Shown here in pieces: positions 1 through 10,639 of a stretch of 64,000 nucleotides of DNA. A program made the position numbers and the translations under genes. The first letter of the stretch is position 1, and each line of letters starts with the position of its first letter. A model generated the notes under the pieces. It saw nothing but the letters and a program-made list of their open reading frames with translations, had not been told where the DNA came from and did not search any database. The DNA is from Sycobia sp. Sy_11 (taxonomy: Eukaryota; Arthropoda; Insecta; Hymenoptera; Epichrysomallidae): NCBI GenBank assembly GCA_018907035.1, contig JACCIC010000064.1:310001-374000 (forward strand), given 5' to 3'.

Positions 1-289
1 TCAGCTGTCAGTGGGCAGCGTTGGGCAAGCAGGGAAATAGCGTTCTGTTTGTAAGGAGCCAATGTATGCTCTCTTTCTCTGGTGCTACTATGCGTCCGCC
101 AACTTTGCACCATCGATGTATTGCCGCGCTCGCGTGTACTCATTTTTCCTATTCATCGCAGTTTCCCGTATCATGACCTACTTCGTCGCGATTGTGATTC
201 CTGAATGATATACTATATTTGCTGGTATCGCGGTATAAGGGACATGAAGGGGTCGCTGCAGTATGTATTGAAGTGAGGGCTGAACGATA
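1..289. other. Unassigned sequence before the gypsy element
   Basis: No gene or repeat is recognised. If the gypsy element at 290-7503 is complete, its 3' LTR would start in or beyond this stretch on the minus strand. The sequence shows no obvious match to the DNA upstream of the gag start (7504 onward), so no LTR pair can be called. Confidence 0.4.
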
Positions 290-1460
290 TTATGGGGCCA
301 TCTGCTTTGTTATGTAGACAGACGCACCCGACATGATGATCGTGACCGATTGTGCGTTCTGGCCGAACACTCTTGCAACTTCTTTTAGAGTCTGTCCCAC
401 GGTCTCCTGCGCTTTGATTGGCGCGACTGACGGCTGCTCTGGTGCGTGTTTCAGCTCGGTCTGCTCACGCGCTTTTTCTTTCACTGACACAGTAATGGAC
501 GTCTGCCGCATCGTATTTCCACCTTCACGTGGCGACTGCTCTGTGCTGTCGCCCACCCCCTCCCCCTTCCAAGACGAGGCGGTAGCGGACGGCGTCACGG
601 GACAGAATGTACACGTGTGTACATCCTTTGTCCTACTGCCACAGCGGTAGCAGAACTTGCTGTGTCGTAGCTGTGGACAGCTGGAATACCGAATGCGGTA
701 TCCCAGCCGGCTGTTTAGTGAGGGACCTAGCAGGATAGGATGGAGGTGGGCGCTTGGGGGGTGTGAAGTTCTCGGGGGGCATAACTTTTAGTGCCATTAG
801 CGCTGGGATACCTGGGGATCCCGTGGCGGAATCTTGCGTCGACGTTTGCTGGTCAATATGTTCGTGAAGGCTGGCGGCGGGGCTATTAGTTTGCGTTGTA
901 GCAAAGGGATTTAATCCTTTCTTGCTCTTCAATCTCCAATCGACATCGTGGCAAGGAGTCGATATTACTGGTCGTGAAATGGGTTCTGGGGACTCTTTAC
1001 TGGCGCGTGCTCCTTCTTCGTAGGGACCATGGCTTTCTTTAAATATTGTCGGGATTATTACTTTACCTTGCCCATCCTTGTCTTCGTTTTCCAAGTATGT
1101 GTCGCGCTTGCTTCGCCTGTCGGACTTCTTAATCCCGACGGAGCGCATAAATGCACATCGATCACCGCGGTACAGGCGTACGCCGCCATTCTCCTGGGTA
1201 TTGACCTAATGCTGGGTTCTGGGCTTCCGACTTTTGCTGGTCGTTTGAGTTCTTTCTTCCTATGAAATTTTGGGTCTGGCTGGTACGGTAAGGGACTAAT
1301 GGATCGTATTTGACGCCCCGATCTATACGGTATGGCGTCTTCTGGGGTTCTGTGGACTACTATACATCTGCGAGACGCTTCGAGCGGTCCCGTCCTGTGC
1401 CACGCATCGCTGTCGGACTTATACCCCACTGCGATCGTATCTTCCAAGTCCTCATACATT
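290..1460 (-). pseudogene. Reading frame(s) downstream of gypsy-A pol with a zinc motif, function unknown
   Basis: Three minus-strand pieces (1058-1459, 633-1148, 290-598) in shifting frames make up a third reading frame after pol. The text is proline-, serine- and basic-rich. Near 612-655 a cysteine motif CYRCGSRTKDVHTCTFC (CX2C-X9-CX2C) appears, in frame with the 290-598 piece. Its spacing equals the motif between gag and protease of the same element (about 5690-5710). No signal peptide or hydrophobic segment typical of an envelope protein is visible. It may be a third ORF of this family, a transduced fragment, or part of a second truncated element. Function is not recognised. Confidence 0.45.
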
Positions 1461-1584
1461 CCGGAAAATGGATTGTATATCCAATCGGTTTCCTTTTGTT
1501 TTCTAGTTTTCTGTCTTTGCGGACTATGGCCTTCTATTGGTTTATTTGCATCCCCTTCATTCGGTGTTCATGTTGCGGCAGTTT

Positions 1585-1915
1585 CCAGTCTTTCCGGACT
1601 CTCGCATTTCTGTGCGTATTCCATTGGCTCACGTTTATGTGGAAGTCTGAGTTCATGTTTACGCGGTGATGTAGTAGTTTCACGTCGTTGCGGACGATCC
1701 TCTTCCATCTCTGCTTCTGGTGTTAATATGGTATTTTCACGTCTTTCCGGACAAGCACAGATGATATCGTTGTCTGTATTTTCGCTAGTTTTACATCGTT
1801 GCGGACGATCGCAGATGGAGTTATCCTCTGCGTTTTCCGTAGTTTTACGTCGTTGAGGACGATCACCATCGTCTCTTCGATGGTATCAGTAGTTTTACGT
1901 CGTTCGGGCGATCGC
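1585..1915 (-). repeat. Coding minisatellite: about 18-residue repeat downstream of gypsy-A pol
   Basis: On the minus strand five to six imperfect units of 49-59 bp (mostly about 54 bp, or 18 codons) are seen. Their core encodes D-R-P-Q-R-R-K-T or S/C-P-E-R-R-E-T. On the plus strand the core reads tttacgtcgttgcggacgat, at about 1591, 1676, 1735, 1789, 1841 and 1890. Several units stay in frame with each other over more than 100 codons. One frame slip lies near 1840. Confidence 0.7.
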
Positions 1916-2268
1916 CCTGCGCAGGCAGTGTTTCTCCAACTCTTCTTCGATGGTGGTAGTAGGGGGTGGCTAGCAGGATTCTACTGGATCATCAGGTGAA
2001 GGGATACTCGTATCCAGTAACGAAAGCGCAAATGAGTTTTCGTCAACTGCTCTTGGTGATTTTGCTTCCCCGATGTTTAGCTCCTGGTTCGAGTTCGGGC
2101 TGAACTCTATCAAGTTCTCCGGCTCGTTTATGCCGTCCAGGGCTTGGGCTACCTAACCCATATCGAGAGCTTGACGTTAGTGGTTGTGGTCGCGTTGACA
2201 CTCTTGCATCCCTTGACTGAACGCTCCCGGTGCTAGGCGTACTATCACGTTTTCGGGCGTTAAATCCG

Positions 2269-2632
2269 TTAAATTGGGTGGCGAGTGCATCCCCTGATCG
2301 ACACAGTTGTTCGGTCATCATAGACTGACGGAGCCCTCTGCCTTGTCCGATGTTTCGGAGCATCTTCTCTGCTGGCGGTACCTATCGAGAAAATAGATGG
2401 TTTATTAGGGGGATAGTATTTCTTCGGATCCGATACGTGTACTCTGGTTTTCTTCCTGTCGTTCAGGTCTTCTAGCTCGAAGATGACAGGGGATACTTTC
2501 CTCACGATTCGGCGCGGTATGACAAACTTAGGCGTTAGTTTGGCTGCAAACTTATCTGACCCCGAAGATAATACGTGTCTTCGTCTACAAACCATCTCAT
2601 TTTCTTCGAATGATACTTCTCGTCTATGCTTG
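2269..2632 (-). pseudogene. pol: gypsy-A integrase C-terminal domain
   Basis: 108-residue frame that looks like the C-terminal beta-barrel of gypsy integrases: LSSGSDKFAAKLTPKF, then RRIVRKVSPVIFELED and a HVSDPKKYY ending. This region normally follows the catalytic core with a short linker and binds DNA without sequence specificity. After that it runs into low-complexity basic text and a stop at 2269. Confidence 0.8.
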
Positions 2633-3480
2633 TTATAATAGTGCGCCTGTTTTTTTGTTGGCTACACAAAGGTTTTTTCTGACTAGTTCGTGAATGACAG
2701 GTAATCTTTTTACTCGAATTAGCCAGTCAGCTGCTATTAGTGGCTGACGCGGTTGGTTCTTTAGGCGGATGTTTTTGTACATGGGCACTTCCCTTGGGTT
2801 TCTGCCGAAGTTTAAGAAGACTAGCGAGGCTTGTGTACTTGCGTGCACCGATATGCTCATGGCGAATGCCAATTCCGGTAGGTGCACGTCCCAGTCTGTG
2901 TGGCCTTCTTTTACAAAGATAGAGATCATACCCTTGAACGTGCAGTTTACCCGCTCTACCGGATTCGCCTGCGCATGGTATGAGTTATTGTATTATTCCG
3001 AGTTCGTCGAGCCGTTGTTTGACTAATTTATTGGCGAAGTCGGGGCCATTGTCTGAGATAAAAAACTTGGGGCAACCCCATTTAAGTACAACGAGCTCTT
3101 CTAGCGCTTTCACTATCGCTTGACCAGTTGCCTTCCGCAGTGGTCGAAACCCCACGTATTTGGTGAAAAGGTCCTTAAAAATTAGTAAGTATCGATTTTG
3201 TCCTTTACTGGCAGGAAATGGGCCCATTATGTCAGTAGCCACGCTTATCCATGACCCTTCTATATTCCTGTGCGTTATTAGGCCGGCTGATGCCCTCTGG
3301 GAAACTTTGTAAAGTTGACATTTTGGGCAGTGCTTCACATAGCTGTAGATGTCTTGTCTCATTCCTGGCCAGTAATAATCTCGGGAGTTCTTTCGTAGCG
3401 TTTTTTCTACACCAAAATGTCCGGATATCGGGGTGTTATGGCATTCGAACATGATCCGTTCACGGTCCTTGGCAGAGATG
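2620..3480 (-). pseudogene. pol: gypsy-A integrase
   Basis: The 155-residue frame (2985-3452) has the H2C2 zinc finger (HNTPISGHFG..., CPKCQLYK) followed by the rve core: ATDIMGPFP (first catalytic Asp), LLIFKDLFTKYVGF, and FFISDNGPDFANKLV (second Asp). A break occurs near 2980, and the frame at 2633-2929 continues the core and C-terminal side with DVHLPELAFAMS, VHASTQASLVFLNFGRNP and the downstream linker. The Glu of the D,D35E triad would fall in or next to the broken junction. The second family copy (about 18,000-18,530) aligns through the whole segment. Integrase inserts the cDNA into the chromosome. Confidence 0.92.
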
Positions 3481-4377
3481 ACGATCTTTCAGGTGTCTTC
3501 TTTGGGACATAAGACGTCCGAGTCATATCAGAGACATTCGGTCGGTGTTTCAAGAGGATGTATTTTCTAATACACCAGTATGGATATTTTTCTGGGCATA
3601 ATTGTATCTCTTCCATTTTCTTTTCATACCAACAGTCTCGCTCCATAGCGGTGATAGTAGCTGTTGGTGATTTGTCAGTGGTATGCGGACGTGAGAGCGC
3701 GTCTGTTAATTTGTGTAGGGCGCCTTTTCTATGATTGATCGACATATTATAGGCTTGCAGCGCTGTGGCCCATCTCACTAGTCTGCCCGTGGGTTTTTCA
3801 GCGTATGTAACCATTTTAGGCTACTGTGATCTGTGATCACCGTGAACTCTTCTCGCAACAGATAGCCTCTAATCTTCTCTACTGCCCAGAGTACTGCGAA
3901 ACACTCTTTCTCGGTAACTGTGTAACTTATCTCCGCCTTAGTCAATGCCCTGCTCGCATAAGCGATAGGATGTTCTTCCTTATCCGTGTCTTGACTAAGC
4001 ATGGCACAGAGGGCGTAGTTGCTGGTATCGGTTTGGAGTATGTCGGGCTTATTCTGTATGGGGCGCGCTAACACGAGCGCTTGCGTTAGCAAGATACGCA
4101 GTTGGTTAAATGCGTCTTCCTGGAGTTGCCATCGCCATCTCACGTCTTTTCGTGACAGTTTACTTAGTGGTGCCTTTACATCTGCTAAAGATTTTATGAA
4201 GCGAGCGTACCACCCTATCATGCCGAGAAAAGTTCTAAGCTGTTTCACGTTTGTTGGAGCTGGATATTCCGTAACGGGCTTTAGTTTATCGGGATCTGTA
4301 CGCAACCCACCTTTGTCTACTATGTAACCCAGGTAACATACCTCCGGGCAGGAAAACTCAGACTTTTCCTTGTTCAT
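3407..4377 (-). pseudogene. pol: gypsy-A RT connection and RNase H
   Basis: Two overlapping frames (3778-4377 and 3407-3814). The first carries the thumb motifs CPEVCYLGYIVDKGG and LRTFLGMIGWYARFI, then RNase H signatures: LQTDTSNYALCAMLSQ (catalytic Asp), PIAYASRALTKAE, ITEK-like TEKECFAVLWAVEKIRGYL (catalytic Glu), and VITDHSSLKWL (third acidic residue). The second frame continues with RLVRWATALQAYN and the 'HRKGALHKLTDALSRP' tail that marks the end of gypsy RNase H. A frameshift joins the two near 3790-3810. RNase H removes the RNA strand during reverse transcription. Confidence 0.92.
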
Positions 4378-4950
4378 TTGGAGTCCAACCTAATTCAGGC
4401 GGGTCAGTACCGCTTCTAATTAGGAGGAGCATAATCAGCTCGAACGTATCTGTGGCGATAATAATATCGTCCATGTAGACAAGGACGCTCGGTTGCCATT
4501 GTGGTACGAACACGAGATCCATGCCGCGCTGGAAACTGGCAGGGGCGTTAGTCAGCCCATTTGGAATTCGGGTGTACTGAAACAGCCCTTTCTGCGGGAC
4601 TGAAAAGGCAGTTATTTCCTTGCTATCGTCGTCTAGAGGAATCTGGTGATACGCCTGGCTCAAGTCTATCTTAGAAAGATAACGAGCGTCACGCAGATTG
4701 TCCAATAGGACGTCCATGTGAGGAAGAGGATATGCATCCTTCTTCACCACCTGGTTAACTACCCTGTAGTCTATACAGAACTGAATCTTTCCGCCCTTTT
4801 TCAGCACGATTAGCGGACAGCTGCTCCACGAGCTCTCAGAAGATTCTATAATGCCTCCGGCAAGGAGTCTGTCGACTTCTGCGTGGGCCTGCCTTAATAA
4901 CTTGTCCGGTATGCAGCGGAGGCGCTATTTGATGGGTCGATGACCTTGTA
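4358..4950 (-). pseudogene. pol: gypsy-A reverse transcriptase
   Basis: Open from 4807 to 4358, with related codons upstream to about 4950 in broken frames. RT blocks are visible in order: FCIDYRVVNQV (block A region), DAYPLPHMD, LSKIDLSQAYHQI (first catalytic Asp), TAFSVPQKGLFQYTRIPNGLTNAPASFQ (only the motif order is noted here), and VLVYMDDIII holding the catalytic YMDD. The order and spacing are typical of Ty3/gypsy RT. The frame shifts shortly after the YMDD box and picks up again at 4377 in the RT thumb. RT copies element RNA into DNA inside the particle. Confidence 0.93.
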
Positions 4951-4996
4951 CGTCTATGTGGTGTGGGGGCATCTGTGCGAGCGTTCAAGTCCCTGT

Positions 4997-5780
4997 TTAT
5001 TCCGGTATTAGCTGCGCAACCAGCTGGTTCAGCTGTCGTCTCTGTCCCTGCTCCAATGTTGCAACTCCATTTACTGCTGCCAAGGCAGTGATCGCTTGGA
5101 CTTCATTATTCGAGCGCGTCACAAAGTGTCGTACTATGTTTCTAGGCCTGTGCCAGGTCGCCTTGGCGAAATTAATCGTCATCTGTACTTGAATCAAAAT
5201 ATCCATCCCGAGGATGATATCGTACGTCAGGGATGTCGACACTCTGAAGCGCGTTGTAATCTCCTGCCCATCTATTTTTAAAAGGAGATCTACTTGTCCG
5301 CCATTGGAGCAGATCTGGCCATCTGGCAGCTGCATGAATGACACTATCGGTAGGATTGCGGTTTTTACAATGCGTGCTGCTCGCGGTCCGATGTAGGACT
5401 TGCACGCCCCGGGGTCTATCAGCGCCGAGAATATCTTGCCTGATAGTTCGATATTCAGGAAAAGTCTATTTTCGTCTTTCTGTATTGGGGCTGCGTTTCG
5501 GGACCCAGTAACATCAGTGGCTACTATTATCGCGCATTTTGTGTTAGTCCTTTCGTTGATTGCTCGGGGAGTCTCATTGTATGAGATAATGGGGGTCGAC
5601 TCCATTAACCATTTCCCTAAGGCGTTTTCCGAGTTTTTCCTATTTGGTCCGCAACGTGGACAGTTGACCGTTGTAACGCCATCTTCGCCACAGTTATAGC
5701 AATAGACGCGTTTTTTTTCAGGACATCTATCCACCCAATGGCCTGGTCTATTGCATTCTAGCACGGTTGATTATCTTGTA
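4997..5780 (-). pseudogene. pro: gypsy-A nucleocapsid zinc motifs and aspartic protease
   Basis: 255-residue open frame. It begins inside a CCHC knuckle (EC..PGHW....C); the first Cys of that knuckle appears lost to a one-base change near 5765. A second motif follows, CYNCGEDGVTTVNCPRC (CX2C-X9-CX2C). The retropepsin-like protease has flap-side text FSALIDPGACKSYIG near residues 112-126 and ILGMDIL near 180, typical of the second half of the fold. The active-site triplet reads D-P-G rather than D-T/S-G. The same D-P pair is seen in the second family copy at about 16,590-16,625, so it may be a family trait. The protease would process the Gag-Pol polyprotein. Confidence 0.85.
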
Positions 5781-6325
5781 TCGGATATCCTCATTCATCG
5801 CGAGGTGGTGGTGACTCGCGACGCGTCCTGTCCTAGTTCGTATATCGCTCGTTACGCTCTCTGCTGGGCGATCGGGCATAACGTCTCATTGTTCATCGTG
5901 CTCTCGGGCTGAGCAGTAATCGTGAGAAGGGCTGGTGGTGGTATAGGTCCTATTTCGTGGAGATGGGCTCCTAGGCCTGTACCGAGGTTCGTCTGCTGGT
6001 CTTGATCGAGGCTGAGGAGGTGTTTCTGAACGATATTTGGGTGAAGGACTTCGATTTCGCGCGTCTTCTGCCTTATATCATTTTTCTTCGCATGAGCGTC
6101 TCAATGTTGGGTTGTGACTACAGTCTCTCTACTTCGCTGTGTTGGCACGAGGCTCGTGTCAACTCCTTTTCTGGACGTCAGTAATGACGTGGCTCGTTCA
6201 GTTATCGAGACTCGTTTTGGCCGATCCTCGGTTAGAGCTGCTACTTTTGATCGTCTGGTCGTTCTTTCAGATGAGGGGCACGCTGCGCTGCTCACCAGGT
6301 AGTTCTCTGCGGCTGGTGGCTCCTT

Positions 6326-7503
6326 CTATCGACGAGTGAGCTCTCTTTTCAGCTCGATTTGTTGCCCTAATACTTGTAACTCATCAAGTGTTTTGAAGTC
6401 TTCGCGACTGATTTTTATTGAGGAATGTTGGCTGTAGATTTCTAGAAACCCTATCCAATAGAGTTTCAGGTGACAATGGTGTCGACACTTACCCAGTAGT
6501 GCTCTCATACCTATTAGGTATGACCCGATCGATTCGTTAGGACCTTCTGTCCTCTCTCAGAGTTCTTCTTCCAACCTTAGTATATAATCGATAGGTCTAT
6601 ATTGTTGTCTGAGCGCCGTCTTCAGGTGCTCTAAAGTGTGCCACCCCTTGTAGATTGGTCTCGCCCATGTGCGAGCAGACCCGTATAGAATAACTGGTAC
6701 CATCTTCAATATGTCTTTTAACGGGATGTTGAGACTTTCGTAGATCTCTTCTAACCTCTCTATAAATTCCTCCAAATCCTCTTGGGGCGTTCCCGAATAT
6801 TTCACATTCCACTGTCTTAACAGCTGTCCTGTTCGTGTCTCTTTGAGATACGTGCTGTCATATGACCTGCTCTGTTGTCAGCTCAGTGAATGTGGGATTT
6901 CATTTGACGGGAGCGGTGGTGGTGTTGCTAGACCGTCTGCTGGTACGGTAGTTGGCTTTTGCTGCAAGTGCTGCATATTTGCGCCATACTGCCTCATCCA
7001 TACGTTCTGGGGTCGTTCCATGGTCCAGGTAGATTATACCACGGATTTACCATGGGCGCAGGCATTGCCTCCGTGCCGTGCAGGTTTATACTATGGGCCA
7101 GTGGTGATGGCCATGGGCCTATATTATAACCTCCAAATGGGCTGTTGATGGGGAAACCCCATGGTGTTGTTGTGATTGTTTGAGGTTGGGGGTTCTGCTG
7201 AGCGGCAGCATTCCGTGTATCCATATCAACAGCTGTTGCTTTATTAACTTTTATCTCATCTGCTGAGTTCAGCTCCGTGGAGTTTAATACTTCTGATATT
7301 TCTGAAATATCCGGATGAATCTCGTCGTTCATCTTATTCCACTCAGCAGCGCTCTTTCCAAGAACTTGTCGTAGCTCAAATCTGACGAGTCTGTCTCGAA
7401 GAGCCTCGATGTTATCTTTAGTGTTGATGTTATGTGCTCTCGCTTTTTGCGTTAGTTTTTCCTCGTTGACCACTGCCTGGCTTGTTGATGGCTTCGTTTG
7501 CAT
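6326..7503 (-). pseudogene. gag: gypsy-A gag, frameshifted
   Basis: The N-terminal piece (6994-7503, 169 residues) starts at the ATG at 7503. Its first 60 residues are helical and charged, with a SAP-like pattern (ARAHNINTKDNIEALRDRL); calling it a SAP domain is inference. A proline- and asparagine-rich stretch follows. The next piece (6557-6805) has the capsid pattern of Ty3/gypsy Gag: DLEEFIERLEEI, a helix, then a tryptophan motif (ARTWARPIYKGW) and a 'LKTALRQQY' motif. A third piece (6326-6508) continues toward the nucleocapsid. The pieces are in different frames, so no complete Gag can be made. Gag would form the virus-like particle around the element RNA. Confidence 0.8.
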
Positions 7504-10080
7504 TTTAATTGATTGTATATGACAACAGTCTTTATATGTAGTTTACATATTGGTTGTATAATTATACCTATAATTTGTGTACAATTTATTATATCATATT
7601 TTTCGATTAAACTGTTGTTAATTTAAATTAATGTTATAATCGTTTATACATGCATCTACTATAAGACCTTTTAAATCCGATAGAGCTTATATCATCTATG
7701 CCTAAACCTATATTCACTTATAATTATCAGTCTTCTTCTTTTTATAATAAATAGCTTATTCTATTAAAATATTGTGTTATCAGTTTCTAGTCCTTTTTTC
7801 CCATTACTACTACATATTCTTTGCTAGTATTTATTAATTAATGTTACTATTATGTTTATTGTGTAGATACTCTTGCAGTAAAGAATTGTAACAATTAAAT
7901 AAATTGTTATTCATTTTTGTTGATGTCGAAAGAAAATAATTATTCTCAGTGGCCTGAAGCAACAGAAAAAGGAAGAAAAATTTTCGAAAAAATTTTCAAA
8001 AAAAAAATTTTTGACGTTGAAATAAGTTTATTTCGGATACTTCTTGAGTTTTCCTGAAATCCGAGACAATTTAAAAAAAAATTTTTTTTATTTGTTTATG
8101 CAAAAAAAATATTTATTATTAATTATTTATTATTAATTAGTTTGTGGATAAGCGAGATTGATGTCCTAGCTAGCCGCCGTAATTGATTCCTCCCCTTTTT
8201 TTGTATGTTATTTATTTATTTATTAATTTATTATTATTAATTGCTTAGATTGTTTGTATTTTCTCTGATCCTTATTGCTTTTACGTTACCTGATTTTACT
8301 CATGCTTCAATAATTTCCTTGCATTTATATCTTGGTGCTGGTTATTTATTATTAATTATTACATTATTTATTATTTTATCATCTGTTAACTATTTATTTA
8401 ATAACTGTAGCTTGGCTACTACGCTGGACAATCTCTAATGTTCCTCGTTAGCAGAAAGAAAGAACTTGAAATTTTGATTAATTTTTTTTTATATATTGTA
8501 TAAAAACTTTGTTTATTAATATCAAATTTATTTATAATGTCGTTATTGTTTAGTGGTTGTTATAATAATTACAAATTTTCCATATACCTCTTCTATGACC
8601 TCATACTGTTAGAATTTTTCAATCTTGTGCAAACGTATCTTATTTTCATTCACATCTATATATATGCAGACTTACCACATGAGTCACCTATCAATTTCAA
8701 TATTGTTTATTTATCTAACTATTGGTTTATTTGCAGAGAGAGATTCTATAAATAGCGTACCGTCTATTTCTATTGTTGTTGTTTTAGTTTTGTACAAAAA
8801 AAAATTCAATATCAAAATAGTGATTGTTAAAGTTTTGTTTATTATTATTTAACTATTTAACTTTATAATTGTATAGTGTTCTTAGTAAATCTCCAGTGCT
8901 AACACTATTTTAAAATGTTACTTTCTAATAAAAGCGTATTTTAACACATATGTTAATTTTTTATATGACAGCTATATTGATCCCATCCTGTTCGAGCAAT
9001 CATTACTTATTTATGACCTATTGCTTTCCTCGCTGCTTGTCCTGGTATCTATTATGAAAATGCTTTCCAGTAAAAATGCGATGATTACACCCAGCTCTGT
9101 CTGGCAGTACACTATAAGGCCCAGAGACTCTCGTATGGTATAAAATACGCTTAAAGTATTTTTGCCAAAATTGGTAATTATTTATAAATGATTCTAAATT
9201 TAATTACCACCATTGCTGTCGTATACACGCATGTAATGCACTTTGTTGAGCCTGAAAATTCTCATTTCTTTCCACACTTTTAAAGTGTGGATTCTAATTT
9301 CAAATTTCTACCTGTATGCACTATACTTGACGTATAGGTTATACGTGTTTCACTTATCTTGCACAGCAGATAGCTGTCAATCTGCATAATAGATTATAAC
9401 CACTGGCACTTTCTCTGGCTTCTCTTGTATATTAAATTAAATTAAATCTTGAATTGAGAATAAAGCGTATACTGGCTAGTAGTGCTACCAGTTTTCGTTG
9501 GTTCGCACAGGAGTTACTCACACTTTATACACTGAGACAGATATGCACAACACTTCTTGTTGAATAGCTGGGAAATATACAAATGCCTTTGATTATTAAT
9601 TACACTATAATTATTGATATTTTCCTTTTTTATATATATATCAATTAACGCACAAAAAAATGGATAAATTGTTTAAGCCGTTCCATTTACCGAGTATGCA
9701 TAGCTCGTAGAGGGCCTATTTTCACCATAAGTTTCTTTCAATGACAATTATAAATTATTGACAAATCCTTCTGCTACTGTGTTTCTCCAATACCAGTCGT
9801 TCTCCTGAACATCATGAACATCGCAGAGTTGGAAAATATGCTTTCTTTTCCTTCTTTTTTGTTCAATTAAAAATCTTTACTATGACTCTGTATAGCAGCT
9901 GTCAGTTGCTGCTGTTCAACTGATTACAGCTACTGTAAAAGAGGCATGATGCTTTTCATACTGCTTTTAACGTAGGGGATGGCTCGAAAGAATACGAAAG
10001 GGTGTTTGCCATTAACTTCTATAAGCTAGGGATCTGGACGATAAGAGGGAAAGAGGCCACAAGTACATCATTGAGGACAA
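7504..10080. other. AT-rich DNA, no gene seen
   Basis: Long A/T runs and TTTATTA-type low complexity, with short chance frames only. It should include the 5' LTR and leader of gypsy-A, but no primer-binding site or LTR terminus could be assigned. A perfect hairpin (CCACACTTT / AAAGTGTGG, one-base loop) lies at 9272-9290. Confidence 0.5.
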
Positions 10081-10171
10081 TTTTCAACAAATACAAGTAG
10101 ATACGATATAGACATAATGTTTGATATATAGATAAATATATAAAATATATATTATATATATGATGAAAATA

Positions 10172-10176
<5 letters not shown>

Positions 10177-10210
<34 letters not shown>
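10177..10210. repeat. (TA)n microsatellite
   Basis: About 34 bases of uninterrupted TA dinucleotides inside a wider AT-rich tract (about 10,120-10,275). Confidence 0.9.
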
Positions 10211-10211
<1 letters not shown>

Positions 10212-10639
10212 ACATGTATAAACTATGTATAAAAGAAAGAGAAATTTTATATATAGTGATAATGACATATATATATACAGCACGTGCAATTATACTACAT
10301 ACCACGACATGATACGGCAATGCGGGGACACAACAGGGCCAATCGGTATTAAAATAGTTATACTTTTTTGTTTTTATAAAAGAATTATTAACAAAAGGAA
10401 GCATCTATTTTTGTGAGGGGGAGAAAGGAGCAAATTTCTACATGAATCTACTGTATGCGGTGCGCAGTAGTGCTACTGCGCATTCTCGTGCGCAGCTCCT
10501 CAACCTGGCCGCGCTTCGCGCTTTCTTGCCACGTGCGCATGTATTTCATGATTTTCATATTTTATCCTTCTATTTCCACTTTTCACTAGCCGAGACTCCT
10601 AAAGTTACACGAAAAAAAATTACGTGTGACGGTATTTTT

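Larger units (their letters stand above)
290..7503 (-). mobile_element. Ty3/gypsy LTR retrotransposon (gypsy-A), decayed
   Basis: On the minus strand the domains run in Ty3/gypsy order: gag (7503 to about 6330), zinc knuckle and protease (5780-4997), reverse transcriptase (about 4950-4358), RNase H (4377-3680), integrase with zinc finger and core (about 3480-2620), and a basic C-terminal tail (to 2269). A further reading frame follows toward 290. Integrase after RNase H separates it from copia. Frame changes and stops break gag and pol into at least eight pieces, so it is unlikely to be autonomous. LTRs were not identified. A second, more decayed copy of the same family lies at 16,415-18,555 on the other strand. 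Confidence 0.9.

Noticed and set aside
1029..1999. Plus-strand frames of 66-174 residues opposite the gypsy-A 3' region
   Set aside because: They mirror the minus-strand repeat region and have no recognisable features; shadow frames.
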